Numbered from the stretch's first letter, positions 1-9,977 are shown. The stretch is 10,834 nucleotides of DNA from an uncultured Coriobacteriales bacterium (GCA_934662525.1 CAKUKJ010000047.1:1-10834), one strand, 5' to 3'. Numbers and translations are program-made. Notes: generated by a model from the letters alone, not told the origin.

Positions 1-1521
<1,521 letters not shown>

Positions 1522-1570
1522 GCTGCAGCCTTTCTCTACGTGGTCCTATTCAATAAGTCCAGATGAACCG

Positions 1571-3703
<2,133 letters not shown>

Positions 3704-3721
3704 CTATCTGTGGGGCACTCA

Positions 3722-3750
3722 AACGGCTTATTTCCGGCTTTTCAGCCGTT
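3722..3750 (-). other. Hairpin overlapping the DUF721/DciA stop codon
   Basis: On the minus strand CGGCT-GAAA-AGCCG can form a stem across the TGA stop at 3742-3744. The same 5' arm can alternatively pair with a second AGCCGTT further downstream (AACGGCT at 3744-3750 with its complement at 3722-3728), so two structures compete. No T-run follows, so I do not call it an intrinsic terminator. It may protect the 3' end or merely reduce read-through into gyrB. Confidence 0.3.
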
Positions 3751-4236
3751 GTTGGACTTTTTCCACCTGAGACTTGCCGTCATGGCCTGACGCGCCCTCT
3801 CCTTAAGCCTTGGGTCGGAGATGCACGCGATTTGGGCCTCCACCCACTCCCCTTCGGCCGCGTTGAGGTCGGGAAGGTCGGCCGGCTCATAGGCACGCTC
3901 GACCACCTCGTCGTGCGCAGGCGCGGCATGCACGCGTGAGGAGACCTGAAACCGCAGGTACCTTGCACGCAGATCCGGCTGGGCCCGTTCGGCCCGCATG
4001 TTCCATTCGGCGAGGATGGCAGGGGCGTTGAGCTGAAACTCCTGGGCCCACAGGGCCGAGTCGGTATACAGCACGAGCTCAAGGCCCTGCTTTCTCTGCA
4101 CGGGGTAGCAGCCCACGACATGGGATCGCAGGCGTCTGTCGCGCAGCGCGCGCACGATCCCCATGGCGCGGCCTATCTGGGACGTCGTGCGCCCCTTGCT
4201 CGCGGCGCGGGCCACGACGTCGTCGAACACCGTCAC
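3742..4236 (-). CDS. dciA: DUF721 / DciA-type protein, candidate replicative helicase loader
   Basis: The 164-residue protein has the DUF721 core in its middle (about residues 35-100), with the recognisable stretch LVLYTDSALWAQEFQLNAP followed by a hydrophobic helix and YLRFQV. The family is known as DciA, which helps load the replicative helicase DnaB in bacteria lacking DnaC/DnaI. Actinobacteria carry it between recF and gyrB, exactly as here. The N-terminal 30 residues are basic and the C-terminal 40 are acidic then basic; neither shows a known motif. The GTG start at 4236 overlaps the recF stop as GTGA, with GAGG just upstream inside recF, indicating translational coupling. A later start at Met25 is possible. 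The family call is firm to moderate; the loader role is inferred from the family. Confidence 0.77.
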   Translation of the reverse strand: MTVFDDVVARAASKGRTTSQIGRAMGIVRALRDRRLRSHVVGCYPVQRKQGLELVLYTDSALWAQEFQLNAPAILAEWNMRAERAQPDLRARYLRFQVSSRVHAAPAHDEVVERAYEPADLPDLNAAEGEWVEAQIACISDPRLKERARQAMTASLRWKKSNNG

Positions 4237-5336
4237 GGCAGCCTCACCACCTTTGCGGCGTCAAGCTCGGCATGTGAGAAGTAATCGAGGTTCGTGGTCG
4301 TCACGATCGTCTGGACACCGGCGCCCACCAGGCCCAGCAGACGGCTGCGCCGGTCTGCGTCAAGCTCGCTCATGACGTCGTCGAGCAGAAAGAGCGGATA
4401 CTGCCCCGACATCTCGGCCACCAGCTCAACCTGGGCAAGCTTGACGGCAAGCACAAGCGAGCGCTGCTGGCCCTGCGAGGCAAACGCCCGGGCCGAAATC
4501 TGCGCGATGGTGAACTCCAGGTCGTCGAGGTGGGGGCCCACAAGCGTGGTGCAGCGCCTGCGCTGCTCGGCCATGTCGGCCATAAGCTGCCCAAACAGCG
4601 CATCCTCTATCTGGGGGCGGCCCGTGTCGGCCGTAAGGTCGCAGGCCCAGGAGCTTGCATAGCAGACCTGGGCCTGCTCGCCGGCCGCCAGCTCGGCGTA
4701 AATGCGGACGATGTGGGGCGCAAGACGCGCAAGCAGCGCCTGACGATAAAGAAAGAGGACGGCCCCGGCGCGGGCGGCCGAGGCGCTCCAGGCCTCGACG
4801 AGGGCCTCGTCGGGGTCGACGCCGGCGCGGGCCGCCTCCTTGAACAGGGTGTTTCGCTGGTAGACGGCACGCCGGTAGTCATGCGCGACCTGGGCGTAGC
4901 TCTCCTTGAGCTGCGAGCCGAAGCCGTCGAGCAGCTCGCGCCGACCGGCGGCCGGGCCCTTCACAAGCGCAAGCTCGTCGGGGAAGAAGAGCACGCTCGC
5001 CAGGTCGCACACCTGGCCCTGCACCGAGCGGCGCTTGCCGTTCACGCGGTAGAGCTTGCGGGAGGGATGGATGTCGCATGTCACGTCCAGCTGCCGCTTC
5101 TCCCCCTCCACGTGCATGGAAAGCGCCCCCGCGTCGCATCCCTGGCGCAAGAGCTCGCCGGGGCTTGCATGCTTGAACGAGGACCCGCAGGTCAGCACCT
5201 GCAGGCCTTCGACGCAGTTCGTCTTGCCCACGGCGTTGGGCCCCACGAGCACGGTGAGCCCGTGCGCGGGCTCCAGCACGCGGGTCTCCATGTTTCTGAA
5301 GTTGCGGTACCCGACCCTGGTGACGACGAGCGACAT
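4233..5336 (-). CDS. recF: DNA replication and repair protein RecF
   Basis: RecF is an ABC/SMC-like ATPase that binds gapped DNA and, with RecO and RecR, helps load RecA. The 367-residue length is typical. Walker A is GPNAVGKT (32-39), VGPHLDD lies at 266-272, the signature motif is SQGQQRSLVLAVKLAQ (from 287), and Walker B is LFLLDD (315-320) followed by VMSELD. The ATG at 5336 is preceded by GGAGGG (5348-5353) at an 11-base spacing, a little long, lying in the 27-base gap after dnaN. The 3' end overlaps the next gene by 4 bases. It is very likely co-transcribed with dnaN. Confidence 0.96.
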   Translation of the reverse strand: MSLVVTRVGYRNFRNMETRVLEPAHGLTVLVGPNAVGKTNCVEGLQVLTCGSSFKHASPGELLRQGCDAGALSMHVEGEKRQLDVTCDIHPSRKLYRVNGKRRSVQGQVCDLASVLFFPDELALVKGPAAGRRELLDGFGSQLKESYAQVAHDYRRAVYQRNTLFKEAARAGVDPDEALVEAWSASAARAGAVLFLYRQALLARLAPHIVRIYAELAAGEQAQVCYASSWACDLTADTGRPQIEDALFGQLMADMAEQRRRCTTLVGPHLDDLEFTIAQISARAFASQGQQRSLVLAVKLAQVELVAEMSGQYPLFLLDDVMSELDADRRSRLLGLVGAGVQTIVTTTNLDYFSHAELDAAKVVRLP

Positions 5337-5363
5337 GGCTCAGCAGACCCTCCGGCTCAGGGC

Positions 5364-6470
5364 CTAGTAGCCCATGCGCACGGGCATGACGAGGTAGAGG
5401 AAGTCCACCTTGTTGCCCAGCATCTTGAAGATGCCCGGCTTAGAGGGGTTCTCCATCTGGAAGAGCATCATGTCGTCGTCGCCGGCCTTTTGCACGCAGT
5501 CGTAGATGAAGCGCGAGTTGAACGCGATGGTCTGGCTCTCGCCCTCCACCTCCACAGGAATCTCCTCGCGGGCGCTGCCCTGGTCGGGCAGGTTTGAGGT
5601 GATGACGAGCAGGCTCTCCTCGGCGTCGATCTGGAAGCGGATCTCGGAGTTGGACACCGTCATGGCCTTGATGCGCTGCATGGCCTCGAACAGGTCGTTC
5701 ACCTTCACCTTGACGCCCGTGACGTAGGAGGCGGGAATGAGCTTGCGGTACTTGGGATAGCTGCCCTCGATGCGCCGCGTCACGTACACAACGTCGCCGA
5801 ACAGGAACACGATCTGCGTCTGGTTCGTGCCGATGGTCATCGTGCGCGACTCACTGGCCATGGACAGCACGCTGCGCAGCGTCTTGGCCGGGGCAATGAC
5901 CTCGAAGTCCTCCACGCCGCTCGTGATCTTGGTCTCGGCGACGGCCAGGCGCACCGAGTCGGTCGTGACGAAGCGCACGATCTCGGGCGTGATGTTGACG
6001 AGCACGCCGTTGAGCACCGTGCGGCTCTTGTCGGTGGAGGCGGCCACGGCCACTCGGTTCACCATGTCGTTGAGACTTGCGGTGGGCACCTCCACCATCG
6101 AGTCGATCTGATAGCTGGGGAACTGCGGGAAGTCGCGCGCGGCGAGGGTGTTGATGGAGTAGGAGGAGCTGCCGCAGCGCACGTTGAGCACGGTACCGGC
6201 AAGCTCGAAGGAGATGGCCATGTCGGGCAGGTGTCCCACGACCTCGGCGAGAAGCTTGCAGGGCACGACAAGCTCGCCGGGCTCCTCGACGTTGGCGATG
6301 ACCGTCTGCTTGATGGAGACTTCCATGTTCGAGGTCTCAAGGATGAGCGACTGCCCCTCTGCGGTGATGAGGACACCCGACAGGATGGGGAGGGTGGAGT
6401 TCATGTCCATGCCTTTGATGGAACGGTCGAGTGCTCCCTTGAGGGTGTCTCTGTCGATAACGAACTTCAT
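5364..6470 (-). CDS. dnaN: DNA polymerase III beta subunit (sliding clamp)
   Basis: DnaN forms the ring clamp that tethers DNA polymerase III to DNA. At 368 residues it has the normal length for three clamp domains. Recognisable stretches are MKFVIDRDTLKGAL at the start, NTLAARDFPQFP, the SYPKYRKLIP motif, and the C-terminal YLVMPVRM that forms part of the partner-binding cleft. The ATG at 6470 has AGAAGGG (6480-6486) 9 bases upstream. It follows dnaA across a 205-base spacer that carries the unwinding-type elements described separately. I could not identify a convincing separate promoter in that spacer. recF follows after 27 bases. Confidence 0.97.
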   Translation of the reverse strand: MKFVIDRDTLKGALDRSIKGMDMNSTLPILSGVLITAEGQSLILETSNMEVSIKQTVIANVEEPGELVVPCKLLAEVVGHLPDMAISFELAGTVLNVRCGSSSYSINTLAARDFPQFPSYQIDSMVEVPTASLNDMVNRVAVAASTDKSRTVLNGVLVNITPEIVRFVTTDSVRLAVAETKITSGVEDFEVIAPAKTLRSVLSMASESRTMTIGTNQTQIVFLFGDVVYVTRRIEGSYPKYRKLIPASYVTGVKVKVNDLFEAMQRIKAMTVSNSEIRFQIDAEESLLVITSNLPDQGSAREEIPVEVEGESQTIAFNSRFIYDCVQKAGDDDMMLFQMENPSKPGIFKMLGNKVDFLYLVMPVRMGY

Positions 6471-6490
6471 CTCTTTGGTCCCTTCTTTTT

Positions 6491-6540
6491 CTTATATATA
6501 AAGGTAGTAGTAACAGTAGGTCGGTTTGAAATGTTGAATA
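6491..6540 (-). other. Candidate basal unwinding element of oriC: DnaA-box-like sites, GC patch, DnaA-trios, A+T-rich tract
   Basis: Read in the dnaA-to-dnaN direction (minus strand): TATTCAACA (6532-6540), a degenerate neighbour TTTCAAACC (6523-6531), a GC patch (around 6520-6524), then CTA CTG TTA CTA CTA (6505-6519), then CTTTATATATAAG (6491-6503). On the plus strand the trinucleotides are TAG TAG TAA CAG TAG, matching the published DnaA-trio consensus 5'-TA(A/G)-3' in four of five units, with the middle A kept in all. Element order and orientation equal those of the B. subtilis basal unwinding system between dnaA and dnaN. The elements are seen directly; the function is inferred. Confidence 0.6.
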
Positions 6541-6594
6541 GTCTCACAAATGCCTGGTAGATGATAGAAAACTTTTGCCTTTCAGCCCTTGTTT

Positions 6595-6675
6595 TCTTCA
6601 ACTCGTTTCAACGCGCGTCCAGGTGCCTTTCTGCCTTCGGCAAGTATTGCACAGGCTTTGAACGGCCTTTCAACC
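6595..6675 (+). repeat. TTTCAAC-like sites at the dnaA 3' end and spacer
   Basis: Three degenerate copies of the putative box lie in one orientation: TCTTCAACT (6595-6603), GTTTCAACG (6605-6613) and CTTTCAACC (6667-6675), the last ending just downstream of the dnaA stop. The last also pairs with TTGAA at 6658-6662 as an inverted repeat. Each differs from TTTTCAACA at two positions, so they would be weak sites at best. Together with the site at 6532-6540 they make this spacer the second half of a possible two-part origin. Confidence 0.4.
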
Positions 6676-8367
6676 TCATTTCGACTCATTGCACAGCCTG
6701 TTCTTGAAGTCTTCGAGCTGACGGGCGTAGCCGTGGTCGGCGTTGCGCTTCTCGTTGATGACCTTGATGCCATGCGTGATGGTGGCGTGGTTGAGCCCCA
6801 CGACGTCGCCGATGGACTGGTACGTCTCGTCGGTGAGCTGGTTGGCGAGCCACATGTAGACCTGCCGCGCCTCCTTGATGTCCTTTGTGCGGCTGCGCGA
6901 GGTGATCTGCTCGTATGACACGCCGTACTCCTTCGTGACGGCCTCGATGATCTTGTCGAGGCTGATCTCGGCCGCCACGTTGAACTGGGAGTCGATGTAG
7001 GCCCGAATCCCGTCGGGTGTGAGCAGGTTCGGGTCAAACTCGGCGCGCATCATGATCGAGTTGACGAGCCCTGTCATCTGCCGGGGGTTGTCTGGGCAAT
7101 GTTGTGCGATGACCTCGAAGTTTGCATCCGAGATGCGCGCCCCGCCGATGCCGTTGCGCGTGCGGTAGCGCTCATAGAGGCTCTTGAGGATGGACAGCTT
7201 CATCTCCCAGGTGGGAGCTTGGATGTCGGCGACCATGCCTTGGGAGAACCGTGTGGTGAGGCGCGGGTCGAGGTCGAGGTAGTCGGGCGCCCGGTCGGCC
7301 GCCAGCACGATCTGCTTGTTGCCTGCGAGGATAAAGTTGTTGAATATCTCGAAAAGGGCCGTGACCGACTCCATCTTCTGCTTGAAGAGCTGGATGTCGT
7401 CGAGCAGGAGCACGTCGACGTTGCGCATGCTGCGCAGCACGTCGTTGCCGCGCAGCTTTCTGACCTGCACTTCCTCAACGTACTGGTTGATGAACATCTG
7501 GGCGGAGACGTATTGCACGCGCACGCGCGGCTGGTGCAGCGCGATGTAAGACTGAATCGCGAGCAAAAGGTGCGTCTTGCCGTTGCCCGAGGGCCCCCAG
7601 ATGAAAAGCGGGTTGAAAAGGCTGCCGTCAGGCTGCTCGGCGACGTTCATCGCGAGGCGGTAGGCGATTTGGTTTGAGTCGCCCACGACGTAGGTGTCAA
7701 ACGTGAAGTCGGTGCTGCTTTGGGCTTTGACCTCGTCTTTTTGTTCAATGCCCTCCTCAAGCACCGGGATGGGTTGAGAGGTTGGGGCATTGCTCACACC
7801 CGTGGCGGAGGGGTTTTCAACCAAAGTTGAAACCGGTGATTGAAAACGGTGCGCCCCACCCGCCGTCGGCGCGGCCGATGTGGGCTGACCCACAGGGCTC
7901 GGCATGGGGACCTCGCCCGACAGGATGCGCGAGTGGATGCGCGGCCGACCTGTGCTGGACATCTTTCCAGCCAGCGCGGCGGCGCTCAGGGGTGCGGCGG
8001 CTGCCGTTGCGGGCTGTGCAGCGGATGCGACCGACGCGGGCTCTGCGGGCGGCTGCACGTCCGTGTCGTTCTCGGCGCCCTGGCCGGCGGTGGGCATCTC
8101 GGCCCCGCCCTCCACCTCCACCTCAAGCGAGACGGGCTCCATGGTGATTTCGGCCATGAGGGCCTCGACTGCCTCACGATACCTGCCTGTGAGGTTGCGC
8201 GCGGCCCACTTCTGCTTGGTGGCGAGGCGCATGACCGCACCGTCGAACGACAGGGGGCGCGCCCGCTCAAGCCATGCGATGAGGTCGTCTTGGCCTTTGG
8301 AGCGCGCCTCGTCGAGCATGTCGGCCCACAGGTACTGGGCGTCTTGTTCAAACATCTCCTGGCTCAT
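6676..8367 (-). CDS. dnaA: Chromosomal replication initiator DnaA with divergent DNA-binding domain
   Basis: DnaA binds origin boxes, oligomerises with ATP and melts oriC. The protein has 563 residues, long because of domain II. Domain I is about 1-78; domain II (about 79-215) is Ala/Pro/Ser-rich with a basic island RPRIHSRI near 141-148. Domain III is AAA+ with Walker A GPSGNGKT (258-265), Walker B VLLLDD (319-324), an ADRAP sensor-1 region (357-361), TTRF (371-374) and a sensor-2 segment PRQMTGL. Domain IV (about 465-563) keeps the arginine matching E. coli Arg399 (R493) but has GLNHATITHG (524-533) in place of the usual GGRDHTTVLHA. The ATG at 8367 has GGGAGG 6 bases upstream, overlapping the stop of the preceding gene, which implies translational coupling. 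Identity is sure; altered DNA specificity is inference. Confidence 0.96.
   Translation of the reverse strand: MSQEMFEQDAQYLWADMLDEARSKGQDDLIAWLERARPLSFDGAVMRLATKQKWAARNLTGRYREAVEALMAEITMEPVSLEVEVEGGAEMPTAGQGAENDTDVQPPAEPASVASAAQPATAAAAPLSAAALAGKMSSTGRPRIHSRILSGEVPMPSPVGQPTSAAPTAGGAHRFQSPVSTLVENPSATGVSNAPTSQPIPVLEEGIEQKDEVKAQSSTDFTFDTYVVGDSNQIAYRLAMNVAEQPDGSLFNPLFIWGPSGNGKTHLLLAIQSYIALHQPRVRVQYVSAQMFINQYVEEVQVRKLRGNDVLRSMRNVDVLLLDDIQLFKQKMESVTALFEIFNNFILAGNKQIVLAADRAPDYLDLDPRLTTRFSQGMVADIQAPTWEMKLSILKSLYERYRTRNGIGGARISDANFEVIAQHCPDNPRQMTGLVNSIMMRAEFDPNLLTPDGIRAYIDSQFNVAAEISLDKIIEAVTKEYGVSYEQITSRSRTKDIKEARQVYMWLANQLTDETYQSIGDVVGLNHATITHGIKVINEKRNADHGYARQLEDFKNRLCNESK
7814..7846. repeat. Cluster of three TTTTCAAC-like sites inside dnaA (domain II)
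   Basis: TTTTCAACC (7814-7822, plus), GTTTCAACT (7825-7833, minus) and TTTTCAATC (7838-7846, minus) lie within 33 bases of otherwise G+C-rich coding DNA. The first two form an imperfect inverted repeat. They encode part of the poorly conserved linker (about residues 174-185), where codon choice is free to carry a second signal. Binding is not shown. Confidence 0.4.
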
Positions 8368-8370
8368 GCG

Positions 8371-9744
8371 TTACCTCCCTTGTGCAATCTCGTTGAACAG
8401 GCGCTGGCCTGCCTCGGTCAACACGTACTTTTGTCCCGCCTTCACGATGAACCCAGCTTCAGCCACCTTCTGCAGGCGCCTTCCTGCCGTTGCGTTCGAC
8501 ATGCCCGTGGCCTGTGCGACCTCCGTGCCGCCGACTTTCTCAAAGGTGAGGAAGAGGCTGATGATCTGGGCCTCCTCGGGGTCGACGGTGCTTTGGGCGG
8601 GGGCTGCCTGCGGGTTTGCGGCCGGCATGGAGGGCATGCCCGCGCCTTGCCGCATGGCGGGAGCCTCGCCCACCCCTGTCCCGAAGGGCGCCTGGGGCGT
8701 CATGGGAGCAGGGCCTGCGGGGTTTGTCGGCCATGGTTGGCCGGCTTGCGCCTGGTAGGGGTTCCAGCCAGACACCTGGCACGGCATTCCTTGTGCGGCT
8801 TGCCCGCCCGGCACGGTCATAGCTTGTGCTCCGCCCTGGTTTTGCACTCCGGCGGCTCCATAGGGCGCTTGGCTTGCGGGCCAGGCTTGTTGCCCCGTTC
8901 CTTGCATGTACATGCCGTTTTGCCCGGCAGACATGTAGCCTTGCTGGGGGGAGCACATCCCTTGCTGCTGTTGCGGCATGGTGGCCGGTGCCTGTTGAAA
9001 ACCCTGCGGTATCTGGGGGCTGCCGTACATGGCGTAGGGCTGGGCCTGCGACAACGGCGGCATATAGCCTTGCTGCGCTGCCATGCCGGGCCACAGGCCC
9101 TGTGCCTGGGGTTGGCCCATCCCATATGCGTTCGTTTGTCCCGCCGGCACCCCCGTGCCGGCGCCGACGTTCTGAGAAGCTCCCGAGATGGCGTCGGGCG
9201 CCTTCGCCGCCTCGTCTTTGTGCGCGAGCGACACGGTAATGACGGCGCCCTGCCCAAGGTTGTCTTCTATGGAGATGCTGCCGTGCTGCAGCTTGACCGT
9301 GGCCTCCACCATGGGAAGCCCCGACCCCGTGCCCCTGATGTAGCGCTTCATCGCCTTCGTGGCGCTGGAAAAGGTGGGGCGCAGCGCCGCCTGCTTGTTG
9401 GGGATGCCGGGCCCCTGGTCGGAGAACGAGATGGTCTGACCCTTGTCCATGATGGAAATGGTGGGCTCGATAAACTGGGCGTGGATGTAGTTCTCCACAA
9501 GTTCGCGGATGATGTGCCAGGGCCATTCGCCGCCTTGCTGGGTTGCAAGCTCCCACACGTTCTTGGTGATCTCATCAAGGTACGTGCGCACATCGCTTGG
9601 CGGCACCGTCACCACGCGCGGCGGCACCGTCATCGAGTCATATACGGCTATACGCGCGGGCTGCTTGGGCGCGGCGACGTCATCGTCGTCGCCAGCCTGT
9701 GCATCGCCTGCGTTTTCCACGAATGGGTAGAACGTGTCGGACAA
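8371..9744 (-). CDS. Unnamed GHKL-ATPase / disordered linker / winged-helix-like protein, first gene of the dnaA operon
   Basis: 457 residues; no named family recognised for the whole protein. Residues about 70-175 form a GHKL (Bergerat) ATP-binding domain: N-box ELVENYIHA (E81, N85), DQGPGIP (109-115), GTGSGLPMVEA (138-148) and a DNLGQGAVITVSL end. No histidine-kinase dimerisation domain or phospho-accepting histidine box is apparent, nor a membrane segment or signal peptide. Residues about 185-385 are low-complexity, rich in Gln, Gly, Pro, Ala, Met and Tyr. Residues about 388-455 look like a winged helix-turn-helix (EVAQATGMSNATAGRRLQKV, then a hairpin-like VKAGQKYVLTEAG). The TTG start at 9744 is chosen because GGGAGG lies 5 bases upstream; a nearby ATG is out of frame. 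It ends 3 bases before dnaA. A cytoplasmic nucleotide-sensing, possibly DNA-binding regulator of initiation is a plausible inference only. Confidence 0.85.
   Translation of the reverse strand: MSDTFYPFVENAGDAQAGDDDDVAAPKQPARIAVYDSMTVPPRVVTVPPSDVRTYLDEITKNVWELATQQGGEWPWHIIRELVENYIHAQFIEPTISIMDKGQTISFSDQGPGIPNKQAALRPTFSSATKAMKRYIRGTGSGLPMVEATVKLQHGSISIEDNLGQGAVITVSLAHKDEAAKAPDAISGASQNVGAGTGVPAGQTNAYGMGQPQAQGLWPGMAAQQGYMPPLSQAQPYAMYGSPQIPQGFQQAPATMPQQQQGMCSPQQGYMSAGQNGMYMQGTGQQAWPASQAPYGAAGVQNQGGAQAMTVPGGQAAQGMPCQVSGWNPYQAQAGQPWPTNPAGPAPMTPQAPFGTGVGEAPAMRQGAGMPSMPAANPQAAPAQSTVDPEEAQIISLFLTFEKVGGTEVAQATGMSNATAGRRLQKVAEAGFIVKAGQKYVLTEAGQRLFNEIAQGR
8374..8379 (-). promoter_or_regulatory. dnaA ribosome binding site overlapping the upstream stop region
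   Basis: On the minus strand GGGAGG lies immediately before and abuts the TAA stop (8371-8373) of the upstream gene, 6 bases from the dnaA ATG. Ribosomes finishing the upstream gene would arrive on the dnaA start signal, so the two proteins are probably made in linked amounts. It also fixes the dnaA start. Confidence 0.8.
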
Positions 9745-9749
9745 GGCAT

Positions 9750-9755
9750 CCTCCC
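9750..9755 (-). promoter_or_regulatory. Ribosome binding site that fixes a TTG start
   Basis: Minus-strand GGGAGG sits 5 bases before TTG at 9744-9742. It decides the start of the unnamed GHKL gene, since the ATG at 9749-9747 is in another frame and no closer in-frame ATG or GTG is suitable. Confidence 0.75.
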
Positions 9756-9773
9756 TGAAAACGGTAGAAGGTT

Positions 9774-9805
9774 ATCTTACGCCCTTCTCTTGGTTCTTTT
9801 TTCAA
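9774..9805 (-). promoter_or_regulatory. Weak candidate promoter of the GHKL-dnaA operon
   Basis: Minus strand: TTGAAA at 9800-9805 and TAAGAT at 9774-9779, separated by 20 bases, longer than ideal. The TTGAAA lies within the first DnaA-box-like site (9799-9807), so DnaA bound there would block it. No better promoter was found in the 444-base gap for this direction. Confidence 0.25.
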
Positions 9806-9825
9806 CATTTCATTGATGTTGAAAA
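9799..9825. repeat. Perfect 10-bp inverted repeat made of two box-like sites
   Basis: TTTTCAACAT (9799-9808) and its exact reverse complement (9816-9825) flank a 7-base centre. It is two facing TTTTCAACA sites, suited to a pair of DnaA molecules, rather than a transcription terminator, since no T-run follows on the minus strand in the direction of the adjacent gene. Confidence 0.75.
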
Positions 9826-9864
9826 CTTCTCAACTTCTTGAACTTTCTAACTTTTCATCTTGAA

Positions 9865-9894
9865 AATGAACAATGAACAGTGAAAACAATGAAC
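9865..9894 (+). repeat. AATGAAC heptamer repeats in the origin region
   Basis: AATGAAC occurs at 9865-9871 and 9872-9878 directly in tandem, and again at 9888-9894 after the related AGTGAAAAC. They are interleaved with the TGAAAA core of the box-like sites. They could be degenerate boxes, an unwinding tract or simple sequence drift. Confidence 0.5.
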
Positions 9895-9977
9895 TTTTCG
9901 ACTTACTTTTTCATTTTCGTCTATGAAAAACATCTCTGTTTTCATGTGTGTTGAAAAGTCTTGTGAAAAGTTGAAAA

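Larger units (their letters stand above)
9799..9977. other. Candidate oriC box cluster with non-canonical DnaA boxes (TTTTCAACA)
   Basis: In about 180 A+T-rich bases there are three exact TTTTCAACA sites: 9799-9807 (plus), 9817-9825 (minus) and 9949-9957 (minus). One-mismatch sites are TTTTCAAGA (9858-9866, minus) and TTTTCAACT (9969-9977, minus). Weaker relatives are TTCTCAACT (9827-9835), TTTTCACTG (9878-9886, minus), TTTTCGACT (9895-9903), TTTTCATGT (9939-9947) and TTTTCACAA (9961-9969, minus). The location, just upstream of the dnaA operon and facing rpmH, is a classical oriC position, and transcription diverges from it. TTTTCAACA differs from canonical TTATCCACA at two positions. Function is inferred. 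Confidence 0.7.

Noticed and set aside
3722..3750. Intrinsic terminator after the DUF721 gene
   Set aside because: Stem present but no T-run on the minus strand downstream, so recorded only as a hairpin.
4530..5597. Plus-strand open frame of 355 codons opposite recF and the end of dnaN
   Set aside because: Overlaps two certain genes and shows no recognisable domain.
9491..9499. TTCTCCACA, and TTGTCCACA at 3433-3441, as canonical DnaA boxes
   Set aside because: Isolated one-mismatch matches inside coding sequence; not clustered and away from the intergenic origin candidates.
7840..9816. Plus-strand open frame of 658 codons opposite dnaA and the unnamed gene
   Set aside because: It is antisense to two well-supported genes, has a low-complexity His/Leu/Arg/Gly-rich translation without motifs, and arises from G+C-rich codon structure.
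9799..9977. CRISPR array or mobile-element ends in the repeat-rich gap
   Set aside because: Repeats are 7-10 bases, irregularly spaced and on both strands, with no spacers of constant length, no cas or transposase genes, and no target-site duplication.
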